Shown: positions 44,498 through 55,900 of the stretch, piece by piece | How the letters are laid out: every line of letters starts with the position of its first letter | How positions within the stretch are numbered: the stretch's first letter is position 1 | Program-made: the position numbers and the translations under genes | Notes under the pieces: generated by a model | Told to the model about the DNA's origin: nothing | Databases searched by the model: none | The model's input: only the letters and a program-made list of their open reading frames with translations | Origin: Pocillopora verrucosa | Lineage: Eukaryota; Cnidaria; Anthozoa; Scleractinia; Pocilloporidae | NCBI RefSeq assembly: GCF_036669915.1 | Contig: NC_089314.1 | Location: 30,223,592 to 30,287,591 of the forward strand | DNA length: 64,000 nt | Direction: 5' to 3'

Positions 44498-45343
44498 AAA
44501 CCCTAATTAATGGTATCGTTCCTAACGAGCACACTATAATCGTATGTTATTACTTATCAATGCGTGTATTAAGTTGTGAAAGTAAACGTCAGTTTTGAAA
44601 TGCTTGAGCAACCAACCATCAAGCTGTTGTGATCATGTCTTTCTAGTGTTGAAGGGGAAAATGATTTACGTTCGTTTGAGCGCAAAGCAATGATTCTACC
44701 TCAAAGAGAGCGTGATTTCGTTCTCCTGTATTTTGTGGCGGTTAATGCCAAAGAACAAAGGACGTACCAAAGTATTTCTAGACCCTGACACCTACTATAA
44801 TCGTGATAAGATGAGAACATTGATCGAAACAGAGCAGTATTTTCACGACGTGGTCGAAAATAATTTAATTTGCATTAATTTTGCTTCACTAAGCCGCTTT
44901 GGGATTAGTTAGAAAAACTCACACCACCCTCAATGTTAATCAGATGCAAAACCTCAACCAATCGTGACTTGAATCAGCCAAAGGTGAAATGTCCACACGC
45001 AGCAACTCAGAGTTTAGTCTTCAACTTTCAAAATAAGCTACATCAGTACGACGATTTCCTGGTCAGGGCCTCTACAGCGACATTAAGGGTGAAAATTAAC
45101 ACGGGGGGGGGGGAGGGGTGGGCGGAATGAAACGAGTTCCTGCATGTTGCCACATATGTAGATATCTCTATCCATCTCAGTTTCTGACAACTGTTTCTTA
45201 TGTAGAACAATGACATGCATGAAGAATCCATTGTCATTTTGACAATAAAGTTTCTAAAAACCCAATCAAATGAAAGTACTATCATGCTCTATAAATAGAC
45301 CATCAGCATTCTAACGAAGTGAGTAACAACAACAACAGTGTCA

Positions 45344-48300
45344 ATGGAAAAGATTTTAGAATATTTGGAGCCAAAAACTTTCCACAGAGTTCACTATGTG
45401 GGCGTGGTTTTTCGGATCCTGATCAGTGTGATCTTCTTCGCCATATTCGTCGACATGGAAAACAGCGAGCCCAGGTTTGATTTCCGCTGCAGCGGAGCGA
45501 AGAGTGAAAACGTCGACACCGTCCGTGGAAAATGTTATGAGAAATATATGAAGAAGTACAACAAATTCGGTTTTCCTGTCTATGGCTTCGTAATCCTCAA
45601 TTTAGTCCTTATTGCACTTGTATGTGCTATTTACTCCCAAATAGTGAGACCCAAAGTCGATCATCTGTCGCGAGGCATCCGTATCGGTGATCAAGAGAGA
45701 CAGTTGCAAGACCAAGAGACTGCGTCATCAACTGGAAACAAGCTTTTTATCACTTATTGCTGTCAACTATCGATAAGAATTGTTTTAGGAGTTATTTTCA
45801 TCATCCTACAAACTCGGTTGCTTTATCCTTTAAAGTTTTCCTCTGAGTTTAACTGTGATTTAAACGGTGGAACCACTCAGCCAAGGAATTCATCTGAAAC
45901 CGCCCAAAACTCTACTTTACACGACTGTCACAATCAACGGGCGGATAAGAAAGCATTCTGGATGTACGCTGTCCTTGCGGTGAATGGAATTCTTGTTGCT
46001 GGCATTCTGGTCGAAACCGTCTACCTTTTATCACGGGCATGCATTGAAAGGGGTTTCATGCAAGACTCAAAGTTTCTAAAAACCCATCTCAACCAACACC
46101 TAGATGGAAGGAACGAAACTTTTCCACTCACTGAAAGACGCACTGAAGAACTCCAAGAAAAAAAGTTTCAAGAGTTCATTCAACGCAAAAAGGAAATAAT
46201 TATTCAGGAGACTCAAGAACTTTTAGAACTGCAATCACCTTTTACAGGTGGTCCAGGCGACGACACAACAGTTAAAAATTTGACTCTCGATCAGATTTAC
46301 ACAAACCTTGTGGTTATCAAGAACAGAGCAACGTATGACTTTACTGAAAACCGAGAGGAGCTACTCAAAGTTTATCCAAGGTCACGCGACAAAAACTCAC
46401 AAATGAAAAGCCCGGAAGACCTTCTGAATGTTGAAAACAAGAAAGTTTTAATCGTCGGTCGACCCGGAATCGGCAAGACATTGTGTTGTATCAAACTCCT
46501 CAGAGACTGGGCATTGGATAAAGTTTTCAAAGCGACATCAGATACCAAAATCTATTTTGATGTTGCTTTCTTCGTAAAATTCAGAAGATTCAACCCGGCC
46601 GACGACCTCAGCCTCAAGGAACTGTTGATTAAGTCCGAGTATTTCCCTACACATCACATGGATGACGAGGTCTGGAATCACCTCCAAAAGAACCCTAAAG
46701 GTGTTCTCATACTTTTTGACGGATTCGACGAATTCAAACATGACGAAAACATACCCGTGGCGGTCACTCATCCTAGAAGTATTGAAGATAAAAAGCCGCT
46801 CCAAATCCTTTATCAGTGGCTTGTGACCGGGAAACTTCTTAAAGAGGCTTCAGTGTTAACCACAACGAGATCTACGGCTTTGTCGGGCATGAGACACCTT
46901 TCGTTCTCCAAAAGGTACGAGATTCTAGGATTCTCATCGGAACAAGTTGAAGAATATGTCTACAAATTCGCTGGAGATGAAAAGGAAGCAGGTGAAACAC
47001 TATGGAAACACATCAGCAGCAACATGAATTTGCTTTCGCTTTGTTATGTCCCAGTAAACACCTTCATTATGTGTACAAGTCTATTACAAATACTGCAGTT
47101 CGACAGTACCGCTGGTGTTACCCTGCCTTCCAAATTAACAACGATTTACAAGGTCGCAGTGAAAGTGTTTTATTTTAAACATACAAAAGAATACCGCGAT
47201 AATTTTTTTATTCGCGAACATTTAGAATCAGATGATTTGCCCTTGGCTGTGGAGAAGAAATTCGAGAAACTAGGAAAAGTGGCGTTTAAAGGAATCAACG
47301 AAGGAAAACTTATCCTTGAAGGAAACGAAGTACGCGGAATGGAAGACAGCGCGCTTTTTCACCGCTTACCCGACCGTCAAACTGACCCGCTTAATCCTGA
47401 ATCACAATACTGTTTCATTCATTTGACAATGCAAGAGTTTTTCGCTGCCAGGTACTTGGCAAACAACATGAGTGAAACAGAATTAAGAAACTTTGTTTCT
47501 ATGAACATCAAGAACGGCAAATGGCAGCTGGTTTTTCAGTTTCTGGCAGGACTCATGGAGCATAAAAATCACCTACCAAGCGAAATTATCACTGATCTTC
47601 TCCCAGTAAAAACTGAAGAAAAAGAAAGCAAATACTACCGTGACAACAAAAAGTGGTGGCACGAGAAAAGGAAAGTGACCTGCTGGCCGACTGAAGACGA
47701 AAAATATTTAGCGGTGACGTTAATTAAATGTATAAACGAAAATAATAGTATGAAGGTAGAAGCACAGAAAAAACTTCAACAAATAAACTTTAATTGTGCA
47801 AATTTTATTGATGGTCGCCTCACACCTGTTGATTGCTCTTCGTTAGTAAATGTAATTAATGTTCAACAAAATTCATATTTAGATTTGACTCGCAATAACA
47901 TTGGTCCATTAGGTTCTTTTGAAATTTGCAAACTGTTAAAATGCAGGAAATCTCAGCTGAGCTGGTTAGACCTCAGATACAATCAGTTGACTGATGAAGG
48001 AGTAAAGTATTTAGCAGAAGCCATCAACAACAACAAAAATTGTCAGCTACGCACGTTAGATCTTACAGGAAATAAAATATCAGCCATTGGAGGACAGCAC
48101 TTGGCTGAAGCCATTGGCAACAACAACTGTCAGCTACGCACGTTAAACCTCTCAGAAAATAACATCTTAGACATTGGAGCACAGCACTTGGCTGATGCCA
48201 TCAACGGCAATAACAATTGTCAGCTAAGCACGTTAGACCTCACAGCAAATAACATCTCAGACACTGGAGCACAGCACTTAGCTGAAGCCATCAACAACAA

Positions 48301-48790
48301 CAACTGTCAGCTACGCACATTAGACCTCTCAAGAAATAACATCTCAGCCATTGGAACACAGCACTTGGCTGAAGCCATCAACAACAATAACCGTAAGCTA
48401 CACACCTTAAACCTCTCAGAAAATTACATCTCAGACGATGGAGCACAGCACTTGGCTAAAGCCATCAACAGCAACAACTTTCAGCTACGCACGTTAAACC
48501 TCTCAAGAAATAACATCTCACACATTGGAGCACAGCACTTGGCTGAAGCCATCAATAACAACAACTATCAGCTACGCACGTTAAACCTCTCAGACAATAA
48601 CATCTTAGACATTGGAGCACAGCACTTGGCAGAAGCCATAAACGACGACAACTGTCAGCTACGCGCGTTAAACCTCGCAAGAAATAACATCTCAAAAGCA
48701 GGTGAGCGACGCGCACGTCGTTTACTAAACAAGAGTCAGTCTAAATGTTGGCTACTTCCCTTGCCCTGTGCAATTCCAATTAAAAACTGA
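45344..48790 (+). CDS. Four-transmembrane NACHT-LRR receptor, single exon
   Basis: Intronless frame of 1148 residues, taken from the first ATG (MEKILEYLEPKTFHRVHY). Residues about 1-235 hold four hydrophobic segments (about 19-37, 76-101, 133-158, 204-232). The two putative outer loops each carry two Cys (49/64 and 171/195); the second also has N-glycosylation sequons at Asn182 and Asn189. This is the layout of connexins, innexins, pannexins and LRRC8; DKKAFWMYAV to VETVYLLSRA looks most like connexin TM4. A charged helical linker (about 255-300) follows. NACHT: Walker A GRPGIGKT (372-379), Walker B LILFDGFDEF (455-464), then FIHLTMQEFFAARYLA typical of the NLR helical domain. Ten LRRs of 28-29 residues (from about 844) follow the pattern LNLSxNNISxIGAQHLAEAI. 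Likely an innate-immune NLR with an unusual membrane module. A collapsed paralogue lies upstream. Confidence 0.85.
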   Translation: MEKILEYLEPKTFHRVHYVGVVFRILISVIFFAIFVDMENSEPRFDFRCSGAKSENVDTVRGKCYEKYMKKYNKFGFPVYGFVILNLVLIALVCAIYSQIVRPKVDHLSRGIRIGDQERQLQDQETASSTGNKLFITYCCQLSIRIVLGVIFIILQTRLLYPLKFSSEFNCDLNGGTTQPRNSSETAQNSTLHDCHNQRADKKAFWMYAVLAVNGILVAGILVETVYLLSRACIERGFMQDSKFLKTHLNQHLDGRNETFPLTERRTEELQEKKFQEFIQRKKEIIIQETQELLELQSPFTGGPGDDTTVKNLTLDQIYTNLVVIKNRATYDFTENREELLKVYPRSRDKNSQMKSPEDLLNVENKKVLIVGRPGIGKTLCCIKLLRDWALDKVFKATSDTKIYFDVAFFVKFRRFNPADDLSLKELLIKSEYFPTHHMDDEVWNHLQKNPKGVLILFDGFDEFKHDENIPVAVTHPRSIEDKKPLQILYQWLVTGKLLKEASVLTTTRSTALSGMRHLSFSKRYEILGFSSEQVEEYVYKFAGDEKEAGETLWKHISSNMNLLSLCYVPVNTFIMCTSLLQILQFDSTAGVTLPSKLTTIYKVAVKVFYFKHTKEYRDNFFIREHLESDDLPLAVEKKFEKLGKVAFKGINEGKLILEGNEVRGMEDSALFHRLPDRQTDPLNPESQYCFIHLTMQEFFAARYLANNMSETELRNFVSMNIKNGKWQLVFQFLAGLMEHKNHLPSEIITDLLPVKTEEKESKYYRDNKKWWHEKRKVTCWPTEDEKYLAVTLIKCINENNSMKVEAQKKLQQINFNCANFIDGRLTPVDCSSLVNVINVQQNSYLDLTRNNIGPLGSFEICKLLKCRKSQLSWLDLRYNQLTDEGVKYLAEAINNNKNCQLRTLDLTGNKISAIGGQHLAEAIGNNNCQLRTLNLSENNILDIGAQHLADAINGNNNCQLSTLDLTANNISDTGAQHLAEAINNNNCQLRTLDLSRNNISAIGTQHLAEAINNNNRKLHTLNLSENYISDDGAQHLAKAINSNNFQLRTLNLSRNNISHIGAQHLAEAINNNNYQLRTLNLSDNNILDIGAQHLAEAINDDNCQLRALNLARNNISKAGERRARRLLNKSQSKCWLLPLPCAIPIKN

Positions 48791-49535
48791 AAATAAATTA
48801 TTTGAACCACTTATTATCCAAAATAACTCACAGGTAACCAGCTAAGTGACAATTGCACCCAATAATTCAGAACGCGAAAGAAAGCAAACTAAATCTGTGA
48901 AGCGCTCAAAGAAGCGAGATTATTTGAACCGGATCGAAATGAAGAAAAATGAAGCAATGAAGATGTTTATTGAGAACGAAGGATGTCAAACTTTCTTTTG
49001 TAAACGAACCAATAAAACTGAAGTAAAAACACAAAGCTTCCTAATTTTTTCGATTGAAGCAATCCGGTTCAAGTAATTTCACACGTAATGCAAACGTAAT
49101 TGTAAGTCAACTCGTCGAGCTTCAAAGTCAAAAGCTTTTATTGTAGGTTAGTGGTGCGAGATTTCTTATCATACTAATTATAACGAATGTTTTGGTGTTT
49201 CTGCAGTTTTTGTAGATATTAGTAAATTATTTGTACATATTTGGGGACTGTTACTTGAATTTTAGACTGAAAATGTCAATAAATTGCACAGCAAAATTTG
49301 AAGATGAGATCAGGCTCCAACGACAGTTGATAATTCAACTTACCAGTGCTTGTTTATAGATCCAGAACTACCACATTAATCAATATAGAATAAATTTTGT
49401 AAACGGATATAAATTTGTTGTTGTGATACGTTGAGCCCCAATGGTTAGACTCAAAGGGCCATAAATTTACCTGAGAAAAATGCCCCAGGCCCTGTAGAGA
49501 AGCTCCAATCATGAGCAGGGGATGAGGGCATATTC
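48791..49535. other. 3' flank of the NLR gene
   Basis: Contains a 76-codon frame (48846-49076) with KRSKKRDYLNRIEMKKNEAM that is also present, degenerate, at 38195-38345. It could be 3' UTR or a lost C-terminal exon. AATAAA occurs at 49010 and 49278. Confidence 0.4.
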
Positions 49536-49539
49536 AATA

Positions 49540-50640
49540 CAAATTGTAAGGGGGGGTATGCAGTACCCCTCTTAAAAACATCCTCATATCTCATATTGAC
49601 AATTTTCTCCTTCCAATTATAAAAACAAAATTCCACTCCACACTTAAACCAACGATGAAATAACTGTAACGGACATAAAATGAATGTGAAAAGTTCTTAG
49701 CCACCTTTTGGCCAAACTTAATTCAGCAGGGCATTTAAAATGTTTTTGAGCTCTCGTTTATGAAATCAGAATACCTTGAGGGCCAAAATAAACTACTAAT
49801 TAAATAAAAGAAAACAGATAAAGGAACAGAGAGAAATTAATTTGGTAAAAAGAACCGGAAGAAGAGAAAGATTACAAAGATTTTCACTTGGAATTAAGCA
49901 CTTGTTGCAGCTTAGAAATAATAGCAGACTTCTTCCCCCCTTTTTTTCTTTTAATTTCCTTTTTGTCTTTTAATATTTTCAGGTCTCTATATCATTTTCT
50001 CCACACTTAAGGAAGAATTCAAAACTCTGTTCAATCCTGGTCTGAAAAACCATGTTGATTACAATTTCTGTGCATCCAATTATTTTAATCAAACTAATCT
50101 TTAAACCCTCATATCTCATATTAATGATTTTCTCCTTCAACAGTAAAAACAAAATTCCACTCCACACTAAAACCAATGATGAAATATCTTAGGAAGCATA
50201 AACTGTAACAGACATGACATAAACGCAAAAAAGTTCTTAACCATGTATTTAAAATTTTGGCTAAACTTAATCCTGTAGAGCATTTAAAATATTTTTGATC
50301 ACACGTTTATGAAATCAGAAGACCTTGAGGGCCAAAATAAACTACTACTTCAACAACAGAAAACAAATAAGGAAACAGAGAGAAATTATTAAAGTAAAAA
50401 GAACAATAAGAGAGAGATCACAAATATTTCCACCTGGAATTAACCACTTGTTGCAGCTTAGGAATAATAGTAGAGACTTCTTCTCCCCCCCCCCCCCTTT
50501 TTTATTTATTTTAATTTCCTGTAATATTTTCAGGTCTTTATATCATTTTTTTTCAACACTTAATTAAGGAAGAAAAAAAAATCTGCACGATCCTGGTCTG
50601 AAAACTAAGTGATTACAATTCCTATGCATCCAAACATTTT
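49540..50640 (+). repeat. About 545-bp tandem duplication downstream of the NLR
   Basis: Unit 1 (about 49540-50085) and unit 2 (about 50090-50640) share CTCATATCTCATATT, ACAAAATTCCACTCCACAC, GACCTTGAGGGCCAAAATAA and CACTTGTTGCAGCTTAG in the same order. A partial third copy is at 38765-39000. Unit 2 has a poly(C) run at 50487-50498. Confidence 0.8.
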
Positions 50641-50649
50641 AATCAAACT

Positions 50650-52967
50650 AATCTTTTAATCTCATCTAAATGCATGTTACAGCAACAGAATGACTGTGTC
50701 TACATAAAAACTGGAAATTATATAATTAGGTTAACCCCCCCACCCCCCACCCCCCGCAGAAAAAAAAACCTTTCACTCCCAAAGGTGTAAAATAAATTGT
50801 TTTTGCTTACAATACAATGCACTGTTTAGAAAAAAGGTGACGAGAAAAAGAATATTTATCATCTCTGGGTATATTTGCTTGATCTAACACCAAGTTCTGA
50901 AAGCTAAAATTCTAAGAAATGTATAACGAACAGTACAGAGAATTTATATTGTCATCTTGGGGAAAAAAGGAAAAAAGCTTATTTCAAAAACCTTAACTTA
51001 TTATGTTCATCGTCTGCTTTTGATGCTGTAACCATACTATCAGTTGGAATGCTGTAGACTCAAAAAGTAAAATGTGTTTCTCAATTCACAAATTATCAAA
51101 CAGTATTTTCCAATAAAATATACTTCAAACTTGTTAAAATATTCACAAAAAGTCCCAGATTTGTGAAACCAGTCTGAAAACGGTACCAAATGCAATAAAA
51201 GAAGCAACCCTTCACAGACACAACAAAAGAAGTCTGTATCTTATATTAGTTTAAAACATAAACATCCCACCCAGCCATTGGGATTTAATCTGGCTTTACA
51301 TGAAGAGGACTGTAACAATAACAAAACTTGACCACTGGATAAGACTCAAGAAAAAAATTAATCAGAAATATAAATCAGAGTGGACTTTTTCCTTATAAAT
51401 GATACACATTACTTTGTGGAAAGGAATCCACAGCATAAACATTCCATGCCAGAGGTGCCTCAAAAATTTCCTTCTCTACTAAGAGAGTATAAATTGTGGA
51501 TTACCAGTCTAACATATGTTTATTCTTTCAAAACTGATGTAAAACTTGCTTCATAAATTCCCATAAATATAAACAAAATAAAAAGGGTTTTTTAAAAAAG
51601 TTAAATGTAAAAGGGTATGTTCTTCAGTCTTCAACCAATGTTGACTAGATAAAAAGCCAGCAAAGTGGAGATTGAACAGTTATTATGTCCAGCAGGAGTT
51701 TGAAAAAGAGGACTTTACCTGGAAGAGACAATGATTGTGCTTGGAAGTAACTTCTAACACAAGAAAGTTAACTGACAGAAATCTTTAGGGATCTTAAGCA
51801 ATCAGGATGGCAATGCCAATGAAAATGTCAACTAAATGGATGGTGGATGTGATTACCCTCTTTAACAATGCAAGACATCATCTTTGCCATAAGAAAAGTG
51901 GACAGGGTTTAGTTCTACGCAGAGAGGTAAATAATTTGCCATCAGAGTTTCCATTCTAACCCACGCAAATTTTAGGGATTTGCATTAATGTGTTTCAGAG
52001 GATGGATAAGAGATGAATAAAATTTTAAAACGTACATACTGAGCAATTTATGTCTTCACTGAATCTTTTGTTTAGCCATGCTTTTGTTGCTGTTGCCATG
52101 GTGGTTTGCTTAAGGTCTTTATTACAAACAATCCAAGACTGTTTATTTTGCAAGCAAGTACAATGTTAGGGATAAGTACCCTTACTTGTAGTAGATGTTA
52201 GTAATGTGTCAGTGAACACTGGGTCTGCAATTATCGTATCATTAACTGACTGCAAACCAGAGGTCACTGAAAAAAGAATATCACTCAGAAGATGTATTAA
52301 TAATGGCAATGGGACCAAGTGGAGTCCAATTCAGTCTGTAATCATACAAGTGATTGACAAAATCAGGCAACTGCGAAGCGGGAGTTCATAAGTATGATTA
52401 TAGACAGAATGGGATGACAAGACATCCTGTTACCAATTACTCATAACCATTTCAATTTCCAAAAAAGTAAAAACACCTAGAACAAATACCTCCACTGGAG
52501 ACAATATCTTAAGTTAATAATTCCTCCATTTTGGAAATTGCCTAGTTTTTCTTTGGATTAGTGGTTGTTGCTATGGCTATTGTAATCAATTCTGTGATTG
52601 ATGGATTTAGCTGAGTAGACCTAGTATGATTGGCTGCTTCAACAATCCAATTACGGCCAATAGTCTGATTACACTGTCCAATTACAACCATACAGAATGA
52701 TTAGTGAAAAATGAAGCTGCAAATGCACTGATAACAATTGAGGAATTTGTAATGGTTATGATTAAAGGTTGAAAAGGGTAGAAAAAAAACTGAAATAAAA
52801 ACTAATATTAAAAAGTTTGACAAAAAGTAGTTAAAAAAGAGGGTAGCAATTACCTTCATAGAGAGTGAAACACTGTAGTGCATTTAAGTTTACAGCAAAT
52901 GCAACATTATCTGTTTGAAAGTTACAACCTCAAAACAATAATAATATTAATGAGAAAAATAATAAAA
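50650..52967. other. Intergenic region between the NLR and CDYL
   Basis: AT-rich, with C-rich patches at 50735-50757. It should contain the CDYL 3' UTR at its right end. No gene or known repeat recognised. Confidence 0.5.
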
Positions 52968-55900
52968 TCAAGTAATAACAACATCTGGAAGCCAGTTTGT
53001 TTTCAAAGTGTCTAACACTTTATCATCTCCAAGATATTTTAGAAATAATTTACATTCTTCATTGTTGGCATCACTAAGTGTCTCTTGGTAGGAATGCTTG
53101 ATGAGAGATTTTGTGTCCTGCAGAATCTGTTAAGAGTAATAATTAAGTTAGATTTGGTAACCTTTTATACCTTAAATTTTCTTTCTTGGCCCAACAAAAG
53201 CAGCACATCTCAGTTGAAAAGAGTTTGGGCTATTATGACAGAAAAATGCCATGCAAACCATTGAACAGCTGTCACGCAAAAGGTCATGTGCATGGTACAT
53301 TCCTGGTTAAGCTGAAAGATTGGCCATGACAGCTTGTGTGAGAACTGTTCAAAAGTTGGCACTGCATTTGTTGGGGGGAGAGAAGGCAGGTGTTTATTGT
53401 AACCATCACATTGGCTCATAGTATGTGACCTATGATTTTGTTGTTCTCCAATGAGTTCCTTGAAGTAAGGGTTTGTACAGCCCCTAACTACAAAAATTCA
53501 AAGTTCTGAGGTTTGGCTCTTCCTTGGGACTCAAAAAGGTAAGGGCATGATAGGTTTCCACTCAAGGTATAGAGACTAGACAAGAAATTTTAGTTGCCAG
53601 CTGGAAAATGTAAGTCCCACTGGTGCCCATGTCTGTTGCAATCTTGAGTGCGGACCCTACAGGTTATTGTTCACATATAGGAATACATTTTAAGTAAAAA
53701 ACTTCTTCAATTAAAACCTCCCATATTTTAATTTCAGAGACTGGGAAAATAATATTCACTCATCACTTGGAACTCATAAAATGAAACTAATTTTAAACCC
53801 TGGTGAAGGGTGTGGGGGATATGGTCTTGATACAATGTAAAATTCTTGAAAATAATTGAAAATAAAAGCTGGGTCATTGGCACATTGGTTCCACTTTATG
53901 TGGCATATAACTTAAGTATTTACCTTATTTGACATAGCAGCCATTACTTTAACTCTGTTGTCAACCTGTTCCAAGAAATTATCTGGTTTGAAAACTTCCA
54001 TCACAAGTCCCTTTTCCCATGCTTGGGTGGCAGTCAACTTTTGATTCAATAACAGCATTGACAGTCCCTGCAAGAAACAGAGCTGATTAGAAAAAGTTGT
54101 AGTACAATTAGTAAATAAATAACGAGATAATGCCTTCATTGCGAGAGTTTGCTGTTCTATATAACTTGAACTTGGAAACAGAGAATCAAAATGATATTAA
54201 TATTAGTTTCCAGTAAGGCTTTAAGCCACTGTAAAAATAAGATATGAGTGTCTAAGCTTTTGACAATAACTAGCATCTTCAGGGAAGAATTATGCCTTAT
54301 ATCAGCCAAAGCTTGGCTTGAAGTAGCTAAAAGACTCAGTGGAATTTTTTGTAATTTCAAATCCAACTGAAGGGCAATATGAAAAGTTTAGAGAATTTAA
54401 AGATCTGAACTCCACCAGAGTAATCTTCCTACATTTAAAAAATCATACAGATCAAAGTTGCAAATTTTTTTAATTGGTTTTGCTAAAGCACCTACTCCAG
54501 TTTTTCCCAGTAGGGAGGGTAAAAGTGAAGACAAGCAACCAATTGGTGGATGACCCCATTTGGTAAAACATGTCTGAAAAGTGGCCTGAAAAAAAGAAAA
54601 AATACTGTCAGAAAGGTTGGCTTTAAATAATCATTGTTTTCAGTATTCTATTGAAAACAGTCTACTATAAGCATGAAAATTTCTTTTGTGTGGTAACCCT
54701 CTACTGCAGCAACGAGATAGTGGCAAGGGCCCCTAACCCCAAGAAAAATTTAAACTGCGACAGTTTTTTTCAGCTCTAAACTAAAATAATATAAAAAATG
54801 AAAAATACAAGGCTTCAAGACTCTTAAGCAATGTGGGTTATATGTGACAAACCTTGTTGCTGGCATACACTATGTCACACAAACTGAGGAGTGCTGTACC
54901 AAATCCTAATGCAATGCCATTCACAGCAGCTACAAGAACCTTTGGGAAACTGATCAACAGTTCCACCAACAGTCTATTAAAAAAGAAATAAATTTTAAAA
55001 AAATTGGATTACTTCATAATGGACTACACCCCTGACAGTGACCAAACTGCTTCTATTAAGAATAAGAAGTAAGGCTGGCATGGCTGTGTAGAGTTATATA
55101 TCACACAGGTACACCACAAATACTTCAAAGCAAAAGATTTAATGTAATGCACATAAGATACATAACTCCTCTACTTTCCCTTTCTCAAAGTTCTGTGAAT
55201 TTAGAGGCCAAATGTTTCTTCCAGTCAAAAGTCAACGCCTAGAGCAATCACTTCCTCCTGTCCACACAGAGAGGATGTAGCTGATTCATACATATTTTCA
55301 AAGACACACACTGGGGTGTAAGTTAGTGTTCGTAAGCACTCAATGACTTTTATCCGCTCTTGCATAGAATAGAAACTTTGTATGCATTTTTGAACAAAGT
55401 TGTGTTTCTTGCACTTTTTTTGTTGCATCCAGGCCCCCTCATCCTTTCAACCCAATCCTCACCCTTTACTCTCAGTCCTTACCCCCCGAGGTATCCCCTT
55501 ATACTTTTATCATTCCTTACTTGAATTTCTCAACCATTCTTTTTGCTTCCTGTCGATTATGTGTTGTTATTAGGTGCTGGTAATCCAGACCGCTACAAAA
55601 ACTGTTCCCTGCTCCTGTCAGTATGACAACACTAACAACATCATCTTTGGATGCTTCATGAAGAAAGCCAGCAAGCTGATCACACATCTAAGGATTGGAA
55701 AATAAAAGATGCAACCAATGTTATTGGTACACCAGGATATTTTCCAGCATGCATTGGACAAGGATGAAGATGTTGATAGAAATGTATCAAACCTTATGTT
55801 TATTCAGGACTTACACCAAATCACTGATTGTGTGAAAGCACTTTGCATAAAATTTATTAAAGATAAAGATAAAGGCTGGCTGTTAGTTACATAGCTTTAC

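Noticed and set aside
45338..45343. NLR start at 45338
   Set aside because: That codon is GTG; the first ATG is at 45344, so translation was taken from there.
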